47,111 nucleotides of DNA from Candidatus Firestonebacteria bacterium RIFOXYD2_FULL_39_29. Its GTDB lineage: Bacteria > Oederibacteriota > D2-FULL-39-29. Positions 1 to 8,914 of this stretch are shown in pieces. The position numbers and the translations under genes were made by a program. The stretch is from positions 1 to 47,111 of the forward strand of contig MFGV01000010.1 in assembly GCA_001778375.1 (NCBI GenBank), read 5' to 3'. How positions within the stretch are numbered: the first letter of the stretch is position 1; each line of letters opens with the position of its first letter. The notes beneath the pieces are model-generated. The model saw only the letters and a program-made list of their open reading frames with translations. It made no database searches and was not told where the DNA came from.

Positions 1-1067
1 TTAAAGCTTACAATTGTAAGATTTAAAGAATTTGTGCCGGGGGCATCACCGGATAGATCAGAAATATTGTAATTATTATTGGTAACGTTCCAAGTTCCGG
101 TAGCCAGGTAATAGCCATCCCCGCAATCTTGCGTAATATTATTTTTAGCAAATGAGGCCGTATTCGTTCCACCGCAATAAATACCTGTTTTACAGTTTTG
201 AATTGTATTATTATACAAATACCCTGTTCCAGCATCAAATACGATAGCAGTATTAGTATATGAACCATTAACAAAATCATAAATAATATTATTAAGCAGA
301 TAATGAGTAGCATTAAAAGTTCTCAGCCAAAAGGCTTTAGTATTTTCAGTAGTACCTGAAAAACTGTTGCCGCGTATAATATTTTTGTAACTTCTTATCC
401 ATCCCACAGTTGCCGGTTGATATTTAATACCAAATCCCCAAGAACCATTTGCGACTTTAATCTGAACTCCTTCTATTTTAGCGTAAAGAGTACTTATATC
501 AAAACCGGTTGTTGCGACTATTCTATATTTCGTATCATCCCACTTTCCTGCATGTCTTGCAGTTGCATCCGTATAAACATATACATAATTTGTCGCGCTT
601 GTCGTCCAATTAGTATTTATTGTAGTCCCTGTTGAGTCCTGGAAGGCGAAACACACTGCAGACGCTATTGCCGTATCCCCTATACTTGAAAGCGTCACGG
701 TTCTTGAGGCATCAGCAGTCTTCTGAACTATTTCTCCTGAAGAAAAAGTACCGACAATGTTCTTTATGAGAATCTGGCTGTTATTGGTAGTTTGGGATAC
801 ATGGATACACGTCCCGGTAGCTCCTGAGGTCAGACCGGTAACAGCAGCTCCATCTTCTATAGTTGTACCGGAATTGGCAGATATTGAGAATACCTGAGTT
901 GTAGAGGCAGTGAGATCACACCTGACTGCGGTTGACCAGGCATTTACTCCGGCATAATCACCGCCTGATGATTTTATATTACATTTGAATTCAGTTACGG
1001 CAAAAAGGCAGGAAGAAAAGGGGAGAAACACAAATAATACTAAAAGGAGGTGTGTTTTTATAATCAT
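1..1067 (-). CDS. Secreted right-handed beta-helix protein (3' end outside window)
   Basis: The minus-strand frame stays open from an ATG at 1067 to the window edge, giving about 355 residues without a stop. The N-terminus is a clear Sec signal peptide (MIIKTHLLLVLFVFLPFSSC, then LFA). The body is rich in Thr, Ser, Asn and Gly. From about residue 215 it shows repeating turns ending in Asn-Asn (LLNNIIY, LYNNTIQNC, FAKNNITQDC), the pattern of parallel beta-helix (PbH1) repeats, so a surface or exported adhesin or carbohydrate-active protein is likely. In-frame ATG-ATG at 1095-1100 could start it eleven codons earlier; both starts have distant Shine-Dalgarno-like sequences (AAGGG or GGGAG about 13 nt away). 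The 1067 start gives the more canonical signal peptide. A consensus promoter lies just upstream. Substrate and exact family are unknown. Confidence 0.75.
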   Translation of the reverse strand, partial: MIIKTHLLLVLFVFLPFSSCLFAVTEFKCNIKSSGGDYAGVNAWSTAVRCDLTASTTQVFSISANSGTTIEDGAAVTGLTSGATGTCIHVSQTTNNSQILIKNIVGTFSSGEIVQKTADASRTVTLSSIGDTAIASAVCFAFQDSTGTTINTNWTTSATNYVYVYTDATARHAGKWDDTKYRIVATTGFDISTLYAKIEGVQIKVANGSWGFGIKYQPATVGWIRSYKNIIRGNSFSGTTENTKAFWLRTFNATHYLLNNIIYDFVNGSYTNTAIVFDAGTGYLYNNTIQNCKTGIYCGGTNTASFAKNNITQDCGDGYYLATGTWNVTNNNYNISDLSGDAPGTNSLNLTIVSF

Positions 1068-1145
1068 GTTTTGCAAAAGACCCTTAAAATCACCCATCAT
1101 TTTTTTGGCAAAGCTCCCTGACATTACTGTCAGACTTATATCAAA

Positions 1146-1190
1146 ACTAATATACACATGTATATTAGTAAATTCTGCTAACTTTGTCAA
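1146..1190 (-). promoter_or_regulatory. Consensus sigma70 promoter overlapped by a palindromic operator
   Basis: On the minus strand TTGACA (1185-1190) is followed by a 17-nt spacer and TAATAT (1162-1167). A perfect inverted repeat with 10-bp arms (ACTAATATAC, 1146-1155, and its complement, 1160-1169; 4-nt centre) covers the whole -10 box and the expected start site. A bound dimeric regulator would block RNA polymerase, so repression of the beta-helix gene downstream is the natural reading. The regulator is not identified. Confidence 0.7.
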
Positions 1191-1211
1191 GAGGCTATAA
1201 TGTATTACTAT

Positions 1212-1563
1212 TTATACACTTTTGTTATTCAAAGTAAAACTCATAGGAATATCTATATTTTCAAGAGATGCTCCGTCTTTGCAGATATTATCCGGAAGAA
1301 ATGTTGCAGTATTCCGCCCGGATCCGTTTTCGCCTCTTATAGTATTATAAGCACCGTATTTTCCTTCCCTTATAAAGATATTCTTTGTGAATTATGATAT
1401 CCGCCGGAATCCCGTAATGGTCGAAAAGCACAACATTTTGGGTCGTGCTTACAACCATATTATTTTCTTTAGCCCATTCTTCAAAAACAGGTTTATTCTC
1501 TTCAGCAAACATTTGGGACAAAAAAGCGGTCAGCAAAACTATAACTGAAACTCTTGTTTCCAT
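1212..1563 (-). pseudogene. Small secreted-type ORF, frameshifted, function unknown
   Basis: An ATG at 1563 with a good ribosome-binding site (AGGAG, 8 nt spacing) starts 15 bases after the GH4 gene stop. It reads 72 codons in one frame: a signal-like N-terminus (METRVSVIVLLTAFLSQMFA) then EENKPVFEEWAKENN and LFDHYGIPADII. Coding-like sequence then continues in another frame (TKNIFIREGKYGAYN, later GRNTATFLPDNICKDG and IPMSFTLNNKSV) to a stop at 1212-1214. The switch is near 1387-1400 and amounts to one base. Joined, the product would be about 117 residues. I do not recognise the family. Either the gene is decaying or the base is a sequencing or assembly error; the adjacent GH4 gene carries the same kind of lesion. 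If there is no error, only the 72-residue form (1345-1563) is made. Confidence 0.45.
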
Positions 1564-1578
1564 TCTTCTTTTCTCCTA

Positions 1579-2872
1579 TTATTTAAACTGCGGCAAATAA
1601 GCTTTATGAACCTCATACATTTCTTTTAAGACTTTTTCAAGTGTATCAAGATCCTTAACCGAAGAATGCAGCATGGCAGCCTGGACTACCTTGTTTCTAT
1701 CCCCTGTTAACGCCGCATCTACAGTCAGCTCCTGATGATCAAGCTGGCTCCTTACAACGGAATAGACAGACTTTGGAAACGCGCCTGCCGCCAGAGGAAT
1801 CGCTCCATGAGCTCCGACAAAGCAGGAAACTTCAACAATCGCAGAGTCCGGAAGGTTGGATACGGCACCATTATTTATAACATTCCAAATATGCATCTCT
1901 TTCGCATCAGCAACCATCGCACGTATAACACTGATAGCCTGATCCCCATGCGCCGCATCCGAGGCATCCATCCGGCCCAAGTCCCCGTTATTTTCTTCGA
2001 GTTTTTCACTGATGAATTTTCTGATGTTTACAGCTCTATTTTTCAGCATTTGAGAACGGAATTCGTGACCGGGAGTTTTAAACATCTTCAGCGTAGTTTC
2101 AAGACAATAAAAATATCTGGCGTAATAAATAGACCCCGGAATAATCAAGAAGACGGCAGGCAAATTGCTGCATATCATCCATCTTGCTCTTATCTGCTTT
2201 TTTTATTAATTTATCCAGTCCGGCATAAATATCCTTTCCTTTGTAAAACATCTTCAATGTCCACGTGCAGTGATTTACCCCCTCCACATAGGTTTTTATC
2301 TCGCGGCTCTCTTCTACGGGAAGGCCGAGCAGTTTTGCAATATACCATTTAACGCCGAACACCCCGTCACAAAGCCCCAGTGTTTTTACCGGAGCAATTC
2401 TTCTTGCTGCATCACAAACAAAATTTGTAGGATTTGCATAATTTATCAGCCAGGCATCAGGACAGCTTTTTTCCATCTGTTTTACCAGCTTGACTATTTC
2501 CGGTATACATCTAAAAGCCATAAACATTCCGCCGACACCCGTTGTTTCCTGGCCAAGAATTCCATATTTCAAAGGAACCGTCTCATCCAGATATCTTCCG
2601 TCTAACCCGCCTGTCCTGAAAGTCGTTAAAACAAAATCAGCCCCGTCCAGGGCTTTCTTTAAATCCATAGTATCTTCGACTTTAAAAGGAACTTTCATAT
2701 CTCTCATGACTATTCTTCCAAAATCCGCCATTGGTTTTAAATTCTCTTTATTAACATCATAAAGCATTATGGTAGATCCCTTAAAATCATCCTTGTACTT
2801 TACAAGAGTATTCAGCATTGAAACCGTATACACACTTCCCCCGCCGATTATTGCTAACTTTATTCCTGCCAT
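1579..2872 (-). pseudogene. GH4 family glycosidase (NAD-dependent), single-base frameshift
   Basis: The first reading frame (2872 to about 2130) carries the GH4 hallmarks: an N-terminal Rossmann motif (KLAIIGGGSVYT), the FRTGGLDGRYLDETVPLKYG segment, GQETTGVGG, the conserved NYANPTN, the CDG segment and GVNHCTW. The second frame (about 2130 to 1579) continues with YYARYFYCLETTLKMFK, NNGAVSNLPDSAIVEVSC and a typical C-terminus. GH4 enzymes hydrolyse alpha- or beta-glycosides by an NAD+/Mn2+ redox-elimination mechanism, usually in the cytoplasm and often on 6-phospho-sugars or galacturonides; the substrate cannot be fixed here. With one base corrected near 2125-2135 the protein is about 430 residues, a normal family length, so the lesion is recent or artefactual. 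The start has a strong AGGAGG site. No transporter gene is adjacent. It precedes the small ORF at 1563. Confidence 0.8.
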
Positions 2873-2898
2873 AATTTAGATCCTCCTAACTATCAATT

Positions 2899-2984
2899 GT
2901 AGTTGCCCAATTCATTGGGCGTTTCTCTAAAACGCCTGATACCTTTTTGCCCTCCAATCTTTAAGGAGGGAATCAGGCAACTAC
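2899..2984. repeat. REP/BIME-like multi-hairpin palindromic element
   Basis: Both ends read GTAGTTGCC inward (2899-2907, and as complement 2976-2984), giving a 9-bp outer stem. Nested inside are GCCCAAT/ATTGGGC (2905-2920), GCGTTT/AAACGC (2919-2935), CCTGAT/ATCAGG (2935-2940 with 2972-2977) and CCCTCC/GGAGGG (2950-2970). A GTAG tetranucleotide flanking a hairpin is the signature of REP sequences, and two in inverse orientation make a BIME. A single related unit lies at 44091-44112. Confidence 0.6.
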
Positions 2985-3003
2985 TTTTTCATAAAATCCA
3001 AAA

Positions 3004-5490
3004 CTACTTTACTTCAACTTCTTCTTTATCTGTGTACTCCAATTTACAACGTACTGTCCGGTTGGCATATTCATCCGTTATAAAAAGCAGGTCTTTCCAT
3101 ACTGCCATACCCGTAGGCCTTGTCAGAGGAATTTCCGGGTCAATTACTATATTTGTTCCCGCAAGTTTTTTATTTCCGCCGCCGCCTTTGCAGTCTTCAT
3201 TGCCGTAAACTCCGACCCTGAGCATTAAATTACCCGCGGCATCCAGAGCTTTAACATTATAAACTGCCGCATCGTGGCACCATACTCTATCATCCTCATC
3301 TACCGAAATTTGAGCAGTGTGGCATTCATAATAGCCGCAAGACCAACCACCGGTACCGGAAATACCCGCATGCTCCCATTCAGTATCTGATTTACCCGGA
3401 CTCTTTTGCCCGCCCTTTGGCGGAAATTTTACAAGCTTATCTTCAGTAGAATAACGCCACCTGGAAGGTTCTGACAAATTTTTATTTTCCCAATATTTTC
3501 TCACAAGAGGACTTCCATTGTGAGCATGAGCATCTACCGTATAAATACTTCCGTCTCTGGCTACAGCCACGCCATTAGAAGCCCCATGGCCATTATGATA
3601 CCAGAACAGATATTTGTCACCGCGAAGCATAATATTAAATTCATCTATTAATTTTACTTTGCCTTTTTCTTTTAAATTACCGTCTTTATCGTAAACATCT
3701 ATACGGCTTATAGTTATAGGCATATTTTTATTTACAAAAGGTTTCATCTCTTCCTGAGGCCTGTCATCAGAGGTAGTAATAGAAAGATAAATATCTTTAT
3801 TCGGACCTATCCATAGTCCTCTGACCACTAAGACGTCAGGTTCAAGGGTTATCGAGTCTTTACTTCCAAATTTAATACGGTTACCCATGTGATCATATTT
3901 TTGTAAAATATCTTGTTTTCTCCAGTCTAATTGAACCCCCACATATAAATTACCTTCACTATCCAGGCAGCTTTGTCCGGATCCTTCCTGCCGTCCATAA
4001 TTTCCGATAATCTTTTTACAATTTTTTCCATCCAGGTCACTGACGAAAACTGCATTTTCAACGGCACTTGTACAATAAAACTTCCCATCTCCCACACTCG
4101 GATATGTCGGAAAAGAAACGCTTAAATCTTTTTTTCCTTTAATAATTTGCAAATCAAAACTTTTCCCCGTATCTAAAGCTCTGACAAGAGTATCCTTACC
4201 CGCACCATTCATAACCCACACTATATTATTTACGGAATCAACTGCTATTTGGCTGATTTTTTCCGGAATATTACACTCATATACAACAGCTAGCGTCTCG
4301 GATGACTCTATTTTTTGAAGTTTACTTCCTTTACAAATATATACCGCTCCTGTTTTTAAATTGCAGCCCAGCTGACCGTTAATTTCTTTATTATTCTTGA
4401 TTATTTTTCCGTTTTTATCAAAAATAGTTAAACCGGTTTTATCTGTCACCCAGATATTGCCGTTTGGCTGGACAGCGACTGAAACCGGCGCTTGCATCTT
4501 TATCATAAAATCACCGCTAAAACTTTTTACCGGCTCCAAAGTTTCCCCGTGTATATGAGACAATACATTAAGATCACGGTCAATAATATAAAAATCACGG
4601 TCGGGACCAATCGCCACACGAATATGTTTTGATTCACGTACTTTTAGGCCAACAGCCCAGGGGAATGTAATAGCAACTCCCTGGAAAGGAAAACCATCTT
4701 TCATAACCCAGAACTGAGGACCGCCCCAACACCAGTTTCCCAGAGCAACGCCATAAGGACTTATACCCATTCCTGTTGCTTGTGTATAAAAATAATAAGC
4801 CGCCGAATGGTTTATTGATATCGGAACGGTATTCCCTTCGTAGTCAGGAACTCCGGCAGGAACAGGGATTCCTCTGACAAATTTGCTATTGTAAAATTCT
4901 ACCGTGCCTTTCAACGCGGGACTGTAAGGCCAATCTCTTCTTAAATATTTTCCGTCTTTATCAAAAACGCGCAAGCTTGAATCGTGCACACCTGAACTAC
5001 CGGATATATACAACTCCCCTTTAGAATTTACCGCAATCGCACCAATAGCAATAAAAGCATCAGGATTGTACAATAAATATTTATCGAATTTTGCGTTCAT
5101 ACCAGCACCGACTGAAACTTTACACTTTTCCGTTACATTCTTCCCTTTATCATCATTTCCGTCCCACACAATGGTTTGAGAAAGAGATTTTGGATGAAAA
5201 GGCTTTGCCGCTTTATCACCGCCTACAAAACCGCTGGCTAAATGACGTACAACTTCACCTTTTTCATTAACAATTCGTACAGTAACATCGGTAGCCTTTT
5301 TAACACTAAATGACACCTCATACCCTTTATCGGATTTTTTAACTGACGGTTTGTCTTTTATAAGTTTTACGGAAGCGGACTTGCTTGATTGATCTGCTGA
5401 TTTCTGAGCAAAAATACTTTCACCGCCGGCAACAAAAAAGGACATAAGAACTACCACTGTAAAAACCGTTATTTTTTTCCATATCATCAT
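3004..5490 (-). CDS. Large secreted protein with Ig-like (FlgD type) and beta-propeller (NHL-type) regions
   Basis: 828 residues with a signal peptide (KKITVFTVVVLMSFFVAGG, cleavage around residue 28). Residues about 45-130 form a FlgD/FN3-like Ig fold (VTVRIVNEKGEVVRHLASG ... IVWDGNDDKGKNV). The rest is built of repeats such as IAVNSKGELYISG, VAVQPNGNIWVTDKTGLTIF, CLDSEGNLYVGV and VAVARDGSIYTVDAHAHNG, with the G-x-hydrophobic-Y/W-V pattern of NHL/SMP-30-type beta-propeller blades. No catalytic motif was recognised; exported substrate binding or surface display is likely. The start is ATG-ATG at 5490 behind GGAGGAG. The gene has its own promoter at 5581-5609 and is separated from the GH4 gene by the palindromic element, so the two may not be cotranscribed. 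The last ordinary coding segment ends in a KEEVEVK tail. Confidence 0.75.
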   Translation of the reverse strand: MMIWKKITVFTVVVLMSFFVAGGESIFAQKSADQSSKSASVKLIKDKPSVKKSDKGYEVSFSVKKATDVTVRIVNEKGEVVRHLASGFVGGDKAAKPFHPKSLSQTIVWDGNDDKGKNVTEKCKVSVGAGMNAKFDKYLLYNPDAFIAIGAIAVNSKGELYISGSSGVHDSSLRVFDKDGKYLRRDWPYSPALKGTVEFYNSKFVRGIPVPAGVPDYEGNTVPISINHSAAYYFYTQATGMGISPYGVALGNWCWGGPQFWVMKDGFPFQGVAITFPWAVGLKVRESKHIRVAIGPDRDFYIIDRDLNVLSHIHGETLEPVKSFSGDFMIKMQAPVSVAVQPNGNIWVTDKTGLTIFDKNGKIIKNNKEINGQLGCNLKTGAVYICKGSKLQKIESSETLAVVYECNIPEKISQIAVDSVNNIVWVMNGAGKDTLVRALDTGKSFDLQIIKGKKDLSVSFPTYPSVGDGKFYCTSAVENAVFVSDLDGKNCKKIIGNYGRQEGSGQSCLDSEGNLYVGVQLDWRKQDILQKYDHMGNRIKFGSKDSITLEPDVLVVRGLWIGPNKDIYLSITTSDDRPQEEMKPFVNKNMPITISRIDVYDKDGNLKEKGKVKLIDEFNIMLRGDKYLFWYHNGHGASNGVAVARDGSIYTVDAHAHNGSPLVRKYWENKNLSEPSRWRYSTEDKLVKFPPKGGQKSPGKSDTEWEHAGISGTGGWSCGYYECHTAQISVDEDDRVWCHDAAVYNVKALDAAGNLMLRVGVYGNEDCKGGGGNKKLAGTNIVIDPEIPLTRPTGMAVWKDLLFITDEYANRTVRCKLEYTDKEEVEVK

Positions 5491-5580
5491 AGTTTACTCC
5501 TCCAGTAATGAAATATTCTCCTATTTATTTCTAATTATTCAGCAGGTTATTTAAAACCCGGATATTTCAAATCCTGCTTT

Positions 5581-5609
5581 AGTATACAAACAGATATGCT
5601 TTTCGTCAA
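5581..5609 (-). promoter_or_regulatory. Sigma70 promoter of the beta-propeller gene, with downstream dyad
   Basis: TTGACG (5604-5609), 17-nt spacer, TATACT (5581-5586) on the minus strand. Immediately downstream, AGCAGG and CCTGCT arms about 26 nt apart flank an AT-rich centre in the 5' untranslated region. They could be an operator or leader stem, followed by the GGAGGAG ribosome site. Confidence 0.6.
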
Positions 5610-5662
5610 GGGTACTATTACGGTTATTACTTGACTTATAGCGTGATATTTTTATCCAGGGC

Positions 5663-5780
5663 TTACTTTTGTCTGTATTTGGTGGGATTTAAACCGTACC
5701 TCTTTTTGAACAAACGGGAGAAATACGAAATACTTGAATATCCGGTTTTTCTTGTTATTTCTCCTATATGTATATACATT
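5663..5780 (-). pseudogene. C-terminal remnant of an AraC-family regulator
   Basis: In one minus-strand frame the sequence reads EITRKTGYSSISYFSRLFKK then RYGLNPTKYRQK and a stop at 5663-5665. This is the second helix-turn-helix and signature of AraC/XylS regulators (G-Y-x-S-x-S-Y-F-S-R-x-F-K-K-x-x-G-x-x-P-x-x-Y-R). Everything N-terminal to it (the sensor domain and first HTH) is missing; the frame runs directly into KaiC-like sequence. No start codon with a ribosome site was seen, so this is a non-functional fragment. Confidence 0.7.
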
Positions 5781-5943
5781 TTTTATTATTTTCCAGGCTG
5801 CTCTTTAAAAATTGCAAACCAAACATGGTTTTTCCGGTTCCTGAATGGCCTTCGATAAGAGTAATACTACCCTCAATAATTCCGCCACGCAGCATTTTGT
5901 CCAAACCGGGAATCCCAGATCTTATTCTATTTAGTTTGTCCAT
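5764..5943 (-). pseudogene. N-terminal fragment of a KaiC/RAD55-type RecA-fold ATPase
   Basis: About 59 residues from ATG at 5943 (AAGG ribosome site, 8 nt spacing; an in-frame GTG at 5952 is less likely). It begins LNRIRSGIPGLDKMLRGGI, the canonical KaiC-domain opening, and includes Walker A (GHSGTGKT) and FGLQFLKSSLENNKKCIYI, the usual first strands and helices. A stop follows. Full KaiC-domain proteins exceed 220 residues, so Walker B and the rest are lost. The 3' end overlaps the AraC remnant in a different frame, so a deletion probably joined the start of one gene to the end of another. Confidence 0.65.
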
Positions 5944-6076
5944 TTTTATCACCTTAATAATAATAGTATGAAATAAATAATTGATTTTGGGAAGAGATGA
6001 TTATTCCGTGCGATGCCAAAAGTCTTAAACCTATCGTAGCTGCTCTACTCCCTGCATAAAGTCAGTTTCAATCTGC

Positions 6077-8722
6077 CTATTCCTCAACTACGACGCCTTC
6101 CATTTCAGCAACCAGATCTGTTATCATCTTCGAAAATGCCTGAGTATAAGAAGAACCGGGGTCTGTTGCAAGGTATACAGATAAATTATCAAGAAACTTT
6201 TCAGCATTGTCATATTTACTGAGTATCCTGTAATTTGTCAGATAAATATTCATCGGCATATGCTGAGGGGGGGTCCTTCTGAAACTATTTGCATATATAA
6301 CTCTGGCGCTGCTCGAATTAAGAACTTCATCTGAAAGTTTTTTTGTCAGCGCATCCGCTACGACATTACTATCAATGCAATGATAAAGACTTCCAACAAT
6401 AGTTGGCGCAGTCGCATAAAGACCTGTATTATAGTTATTGGTGTTAAACTCCGGACGGAATCCGCTAGCCATACCAAGCATTCCCAATCTGTCAGAATCA
6501 GAAGTCGATACGGGAGGCGGTTCTCTTAAAGAATGATATATCGCAACTTTATTTAATGTAACGCTGGCTCCTATGCCCGGGAAAAACATACTGCTTGGCG
6601 TTGTTCCGGAGACCCCCAGCGAAAAATCATAAAAAAGAATTCCGCTGGTAATTATACCAACAGGATTTGCATCTTTCGAATCTTCAACAAGGTTTGGATC
6701 TTTTGGAATCCACCACTTACTTATATCATTCGGATCCAGCTGCGCCGCATTTATCGGACCGACATACAAGTCCTTAGTACATACAATAGTAACAGGAACT
6801 TTTGGAGTGCCCCAAACGACCAAAGGAACTTCGGAAAAGATAACACCATACTTTTGCCTGTCTATCGGAATAATACTACTTTTGTATTTTGGATCCCTCG
6901 GACAGTTTGCCTCGGTTATAGTATTTAAATCAAGCTTTACTACCTTCTGTTTATCACTTATCCAGGCTTCAACCCCCTGGGAAACATCAAAATCATGGCT
7001 ATATACAATTTCTATTATATGATCTTTATCAGCATCCAGACACTTTCCACCAGGAATCGAGGAAGAACCAAGTTTTATTGTTCCTGCTGCATAATCAACT
7101 TCATAGTAATGATCAACCGGGTGAGTAACTAAAGTGCTTCCTGTTGCACTCAAATCATTATCCGGAGCTTGAGTCCATAAAAACTCGCTTGCCCCCCCGA
7201 CATCATATACCAAAACCGGATGCTGGCTGGGTTCATTTACTATCCCTTTTCCTATTGGATACCCCATAAGCGCAAGAGGACTTATGACTTTGTTTTGCAC
7301 CGATAAGACAGTTGCGCCTGATAAGACTGTTGCGCCTACTGAATGGCCTGGGATGCCTCTTTGTTTCCTGCCTCTCCAATCATTTGGGGAAGCAGTTCCC
7401 CAATAACCCGGAGGGGATTTAAACTCAAAGGTATCTATAAACGTAGGAAAATTTAGTTTAATCTTTTTGCCTGACCTGTCAATCGTAAAACTGTTATACG
7501 TCCCCTGTACAGGCCCAACCGGTCCGAGAAAAACACTCCGTGTGGCTTTTAATTTCAAAAACAAAAGCTTGATATAATTCATATCTCTTTCAGCCGGTAC
7601 CGGTATATCCGCGCCGTTCAGACCAAAATTTACACTATCTGCTATCTTCTCCCTGTGCGGTGCGTCTTCGGCGGTGCCAATACCATATCCGCCTCCAACG
7701 ACACCCCCTGCTCCGTAAGGGTCAATTGTATACATCATTTCATTTGTAATATTCGCAACCGTACCTTTCGGATTATCCCAGGTAATATTCCAATCCGGAT
7801 CTATGACACTCCTATAACTGTCATACGTTATTTCGTTTACTTTGGGAAGTTTAATCTCCCTGCCGCCGGTATCTTTGTCATCTATCAGGTTGTATTCATA
7901 CTTACTTCCATCCGCTCTTTCCTTTTTTACTACCAGGTCGTCACCAAATTGATTTGCATTATATGGCCATATCGCGCCATGTGTCGAAATCCATCCGGGC
8001 CAGCCGCCTGATTGCGGACCTACAGGAGTAACATAATATTTAGCCGTATAATTACTAATATCAAATAAAAATGGTACCGGTATTGTACCTTCTCCAACCA
8101 TTAAAAAATTATCAATAGAGTCAGGCTCCGAATGACCAGGAGTCCAATCCGCAGCATTGTAAAGTTTGCCTGAAACTTCCAGGGCCGGACCGTATTCATC
8201 TTTTGATTTAACAAAAAATTCATTACCCCAGGATCTTCCGATTATACAATCACCATTAACATGTACAGGACCCGCAAACGGTGTTCTATAATATGGACGG
8301 GTAACTCCGATATCACTGAAATGCAGATAGTCTGTCGAGGTATTCATCGAAACTTCCGCTATCAGCGCATATTTTGAAATATTCGTTACATCCGTACTTT
8401 CAAGCGGATATTGACCTACCGATACAGCTAAGGTATTATGATAACCGCGTCCTATAAGTGTCGCGCTTCCTACTCTGTACTTACCCCCTCCAAATTCCTT
8501 TTCACCGCTATACTGTTCGTAAAGATTATAGTATTGTCTCAAATTATATATTAATTCCGCGATACCTGCTTTTGCTATCCAGAATGCTTTTTGCCTTTCA
8601 CTGTCTTTTTGCAGCAATTTAATATTCCCAACAGTCATTGTAAGGAATATTCCCCCCAATAACGTTACCACCGTAAGCAAAAACATTGACAAAATCAAAA
8701 TCGAACCTTTTCGTTTACTCAT
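6077..8722 (-). CDS. PilX-like type IV pilus / type II secretion minor pilin-like protein, very large
   Basis: 881 residues starting MSKRKGSILILSMFLLTVVT. The positively charged N-terminus and single hydrophobic helix (about residues 6-30), then KLLQKDSERQKAFWIAKAGIAEL, match the PilX_N/pseudopilin-like group, where membrane-associated helices precede an 'AFWIAKAGIAEL'-type segment. The remainder is a long extracytoplasmic region rich in beta-strand and Gly/Pro, without recognised catalytic motifs. Ordinary PilX proteins are under 250 residues; this resembles the large adhesin-bearing PilX/DUF4900-like proteins of uncultivated diderms. It has a perfect-spacing promoter at 8798-8826 and a GAGG ribosome site. 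The two tad genes upstream are on the same strand and may supply a pilus or secretion platform, but no pilin, ATPase or secretin gene is present. Confidence 0.65.
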   Translation of the reverse strand: MSKRKGSILILSMFLLTVVTLLGGIFLTMTVGNIKLLQKDSERQKAFWIAKAGIAELIYNLRQYYNLYEQYSGEKEFGGGKYRVGSATLIGRGYHNTLAVSVGQYPLESTDVTNISKYALIAEVSMNTSTDYLHFSDIGVTRPYYRTPFAGPVHVNGDCIIGRSWGNEFFVKSKDEYGPALEVSGKLYNAADWTPGHSEPDSIDNFLMVGEGTIPVPFLFDISNYTAKYYVTPVGPQSGGWPGWISTHGAIWPYNANQFGDDLVVKKERADGSKYEYNLIDDKDTGGREIKLPKVNEITYDSYRSVIDPDWNITWDNPKGTVANITNEMMYTIDPYGAGGVVGGGYGIGTAEDAPHREKIADSVNFGLNGADIPVPAERDMNYIKLLFLKLKATRSVFLGPVGPVQGTYNSFTIDRSGKKIKLNFPTFIDTFEFKSPPGYWGTASPNDWRGRKQRGIPGHSVGATVLSGATVLSVQNKVISPLALMGYPIGKGIVNEPSQHPVLVYDVGGASEFLWTQAPDNDLSATGSTLVTHPVDHYYEVDYAAGTIKLGSSSIPGGKCLDADKDHIIEIVYSHDFDVSQGVEAWISDKQKVVKLDLNTITEANCPRDPKYKSSIIPIDRQKYGVIFSEVPLVVWGTPKVPVTIVCTKDLYVGPINAAQLDPNDISKWWIPKDPNLVEDSKDANPVGIITSGILFYDFSLGVSGTTPSSMFFPGIGASVTLNKVAIYHSLREPPPVSTSDSDRLGMLGMASGFRPEFNTNNYNTGLYATAPTIVGSLYHCIDSNVVADALTKKLSDEVLNSSSARVIYANSFRRTPPQHMPMNIYLTNYRILSKYDNAEKFLDNLSVYLATDPGSSYTQAFSKMITDLVAEMEGVVVEE

Positions 8723-8797
8723 ATTACCTCACTGAATCAAAAAAATAACAAGCCGGCTTTAATAATACATGCCGGAACAGCTTATATTTCTTTATTT

Positions 8798-8826
8798 ATT
8801 ATATATCGGATTTATGTCATTGTCAA
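8798..8826 (-). promoter_or_regulatory. Consensus sigma70 promoter of the PilX-like gene
   Basis: TTGACA (8821-8826), 17-nt spacer, TATAAT (8798-8803) on the minus strand: both boxes are perfect. The roughly 75-nt leader holds a weak CCGGC/GCCGG hairpin followed by a T-rich run, so attenuation is possible but the stem is short. Confidence 0.75.
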
Positions 8827-8914
8827 CTGGTACTTGCCGTTTTGCCCGGAGGTTGTTTCTTCCTATGAAAACGTAAACTGTATGCAGAAAAAACATACCT
8901 CACAACCCCTCAAA

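Noticed and set aside
417-635. Plus-strand ORFs of 60-160 codons opposite real genes (for example 1735-2352, 7655-8011, 18295-18750, 41332-41802)
   Set aside because: They lie antisense to well-recognised proteins, lack ribosome sites and have amino-acid composition typical of antisense shadows.
2899-2984. Multi-hairpin element as a riboswitch leader of the GH4 gene
   Set aside because: It lies downstream of the beta-propeller gene and has end-to-end inverted symmetry and a relative at 44091, which fits a REP/BIME repeat better than an aptamer; a regulatory role in addition is not excluded.
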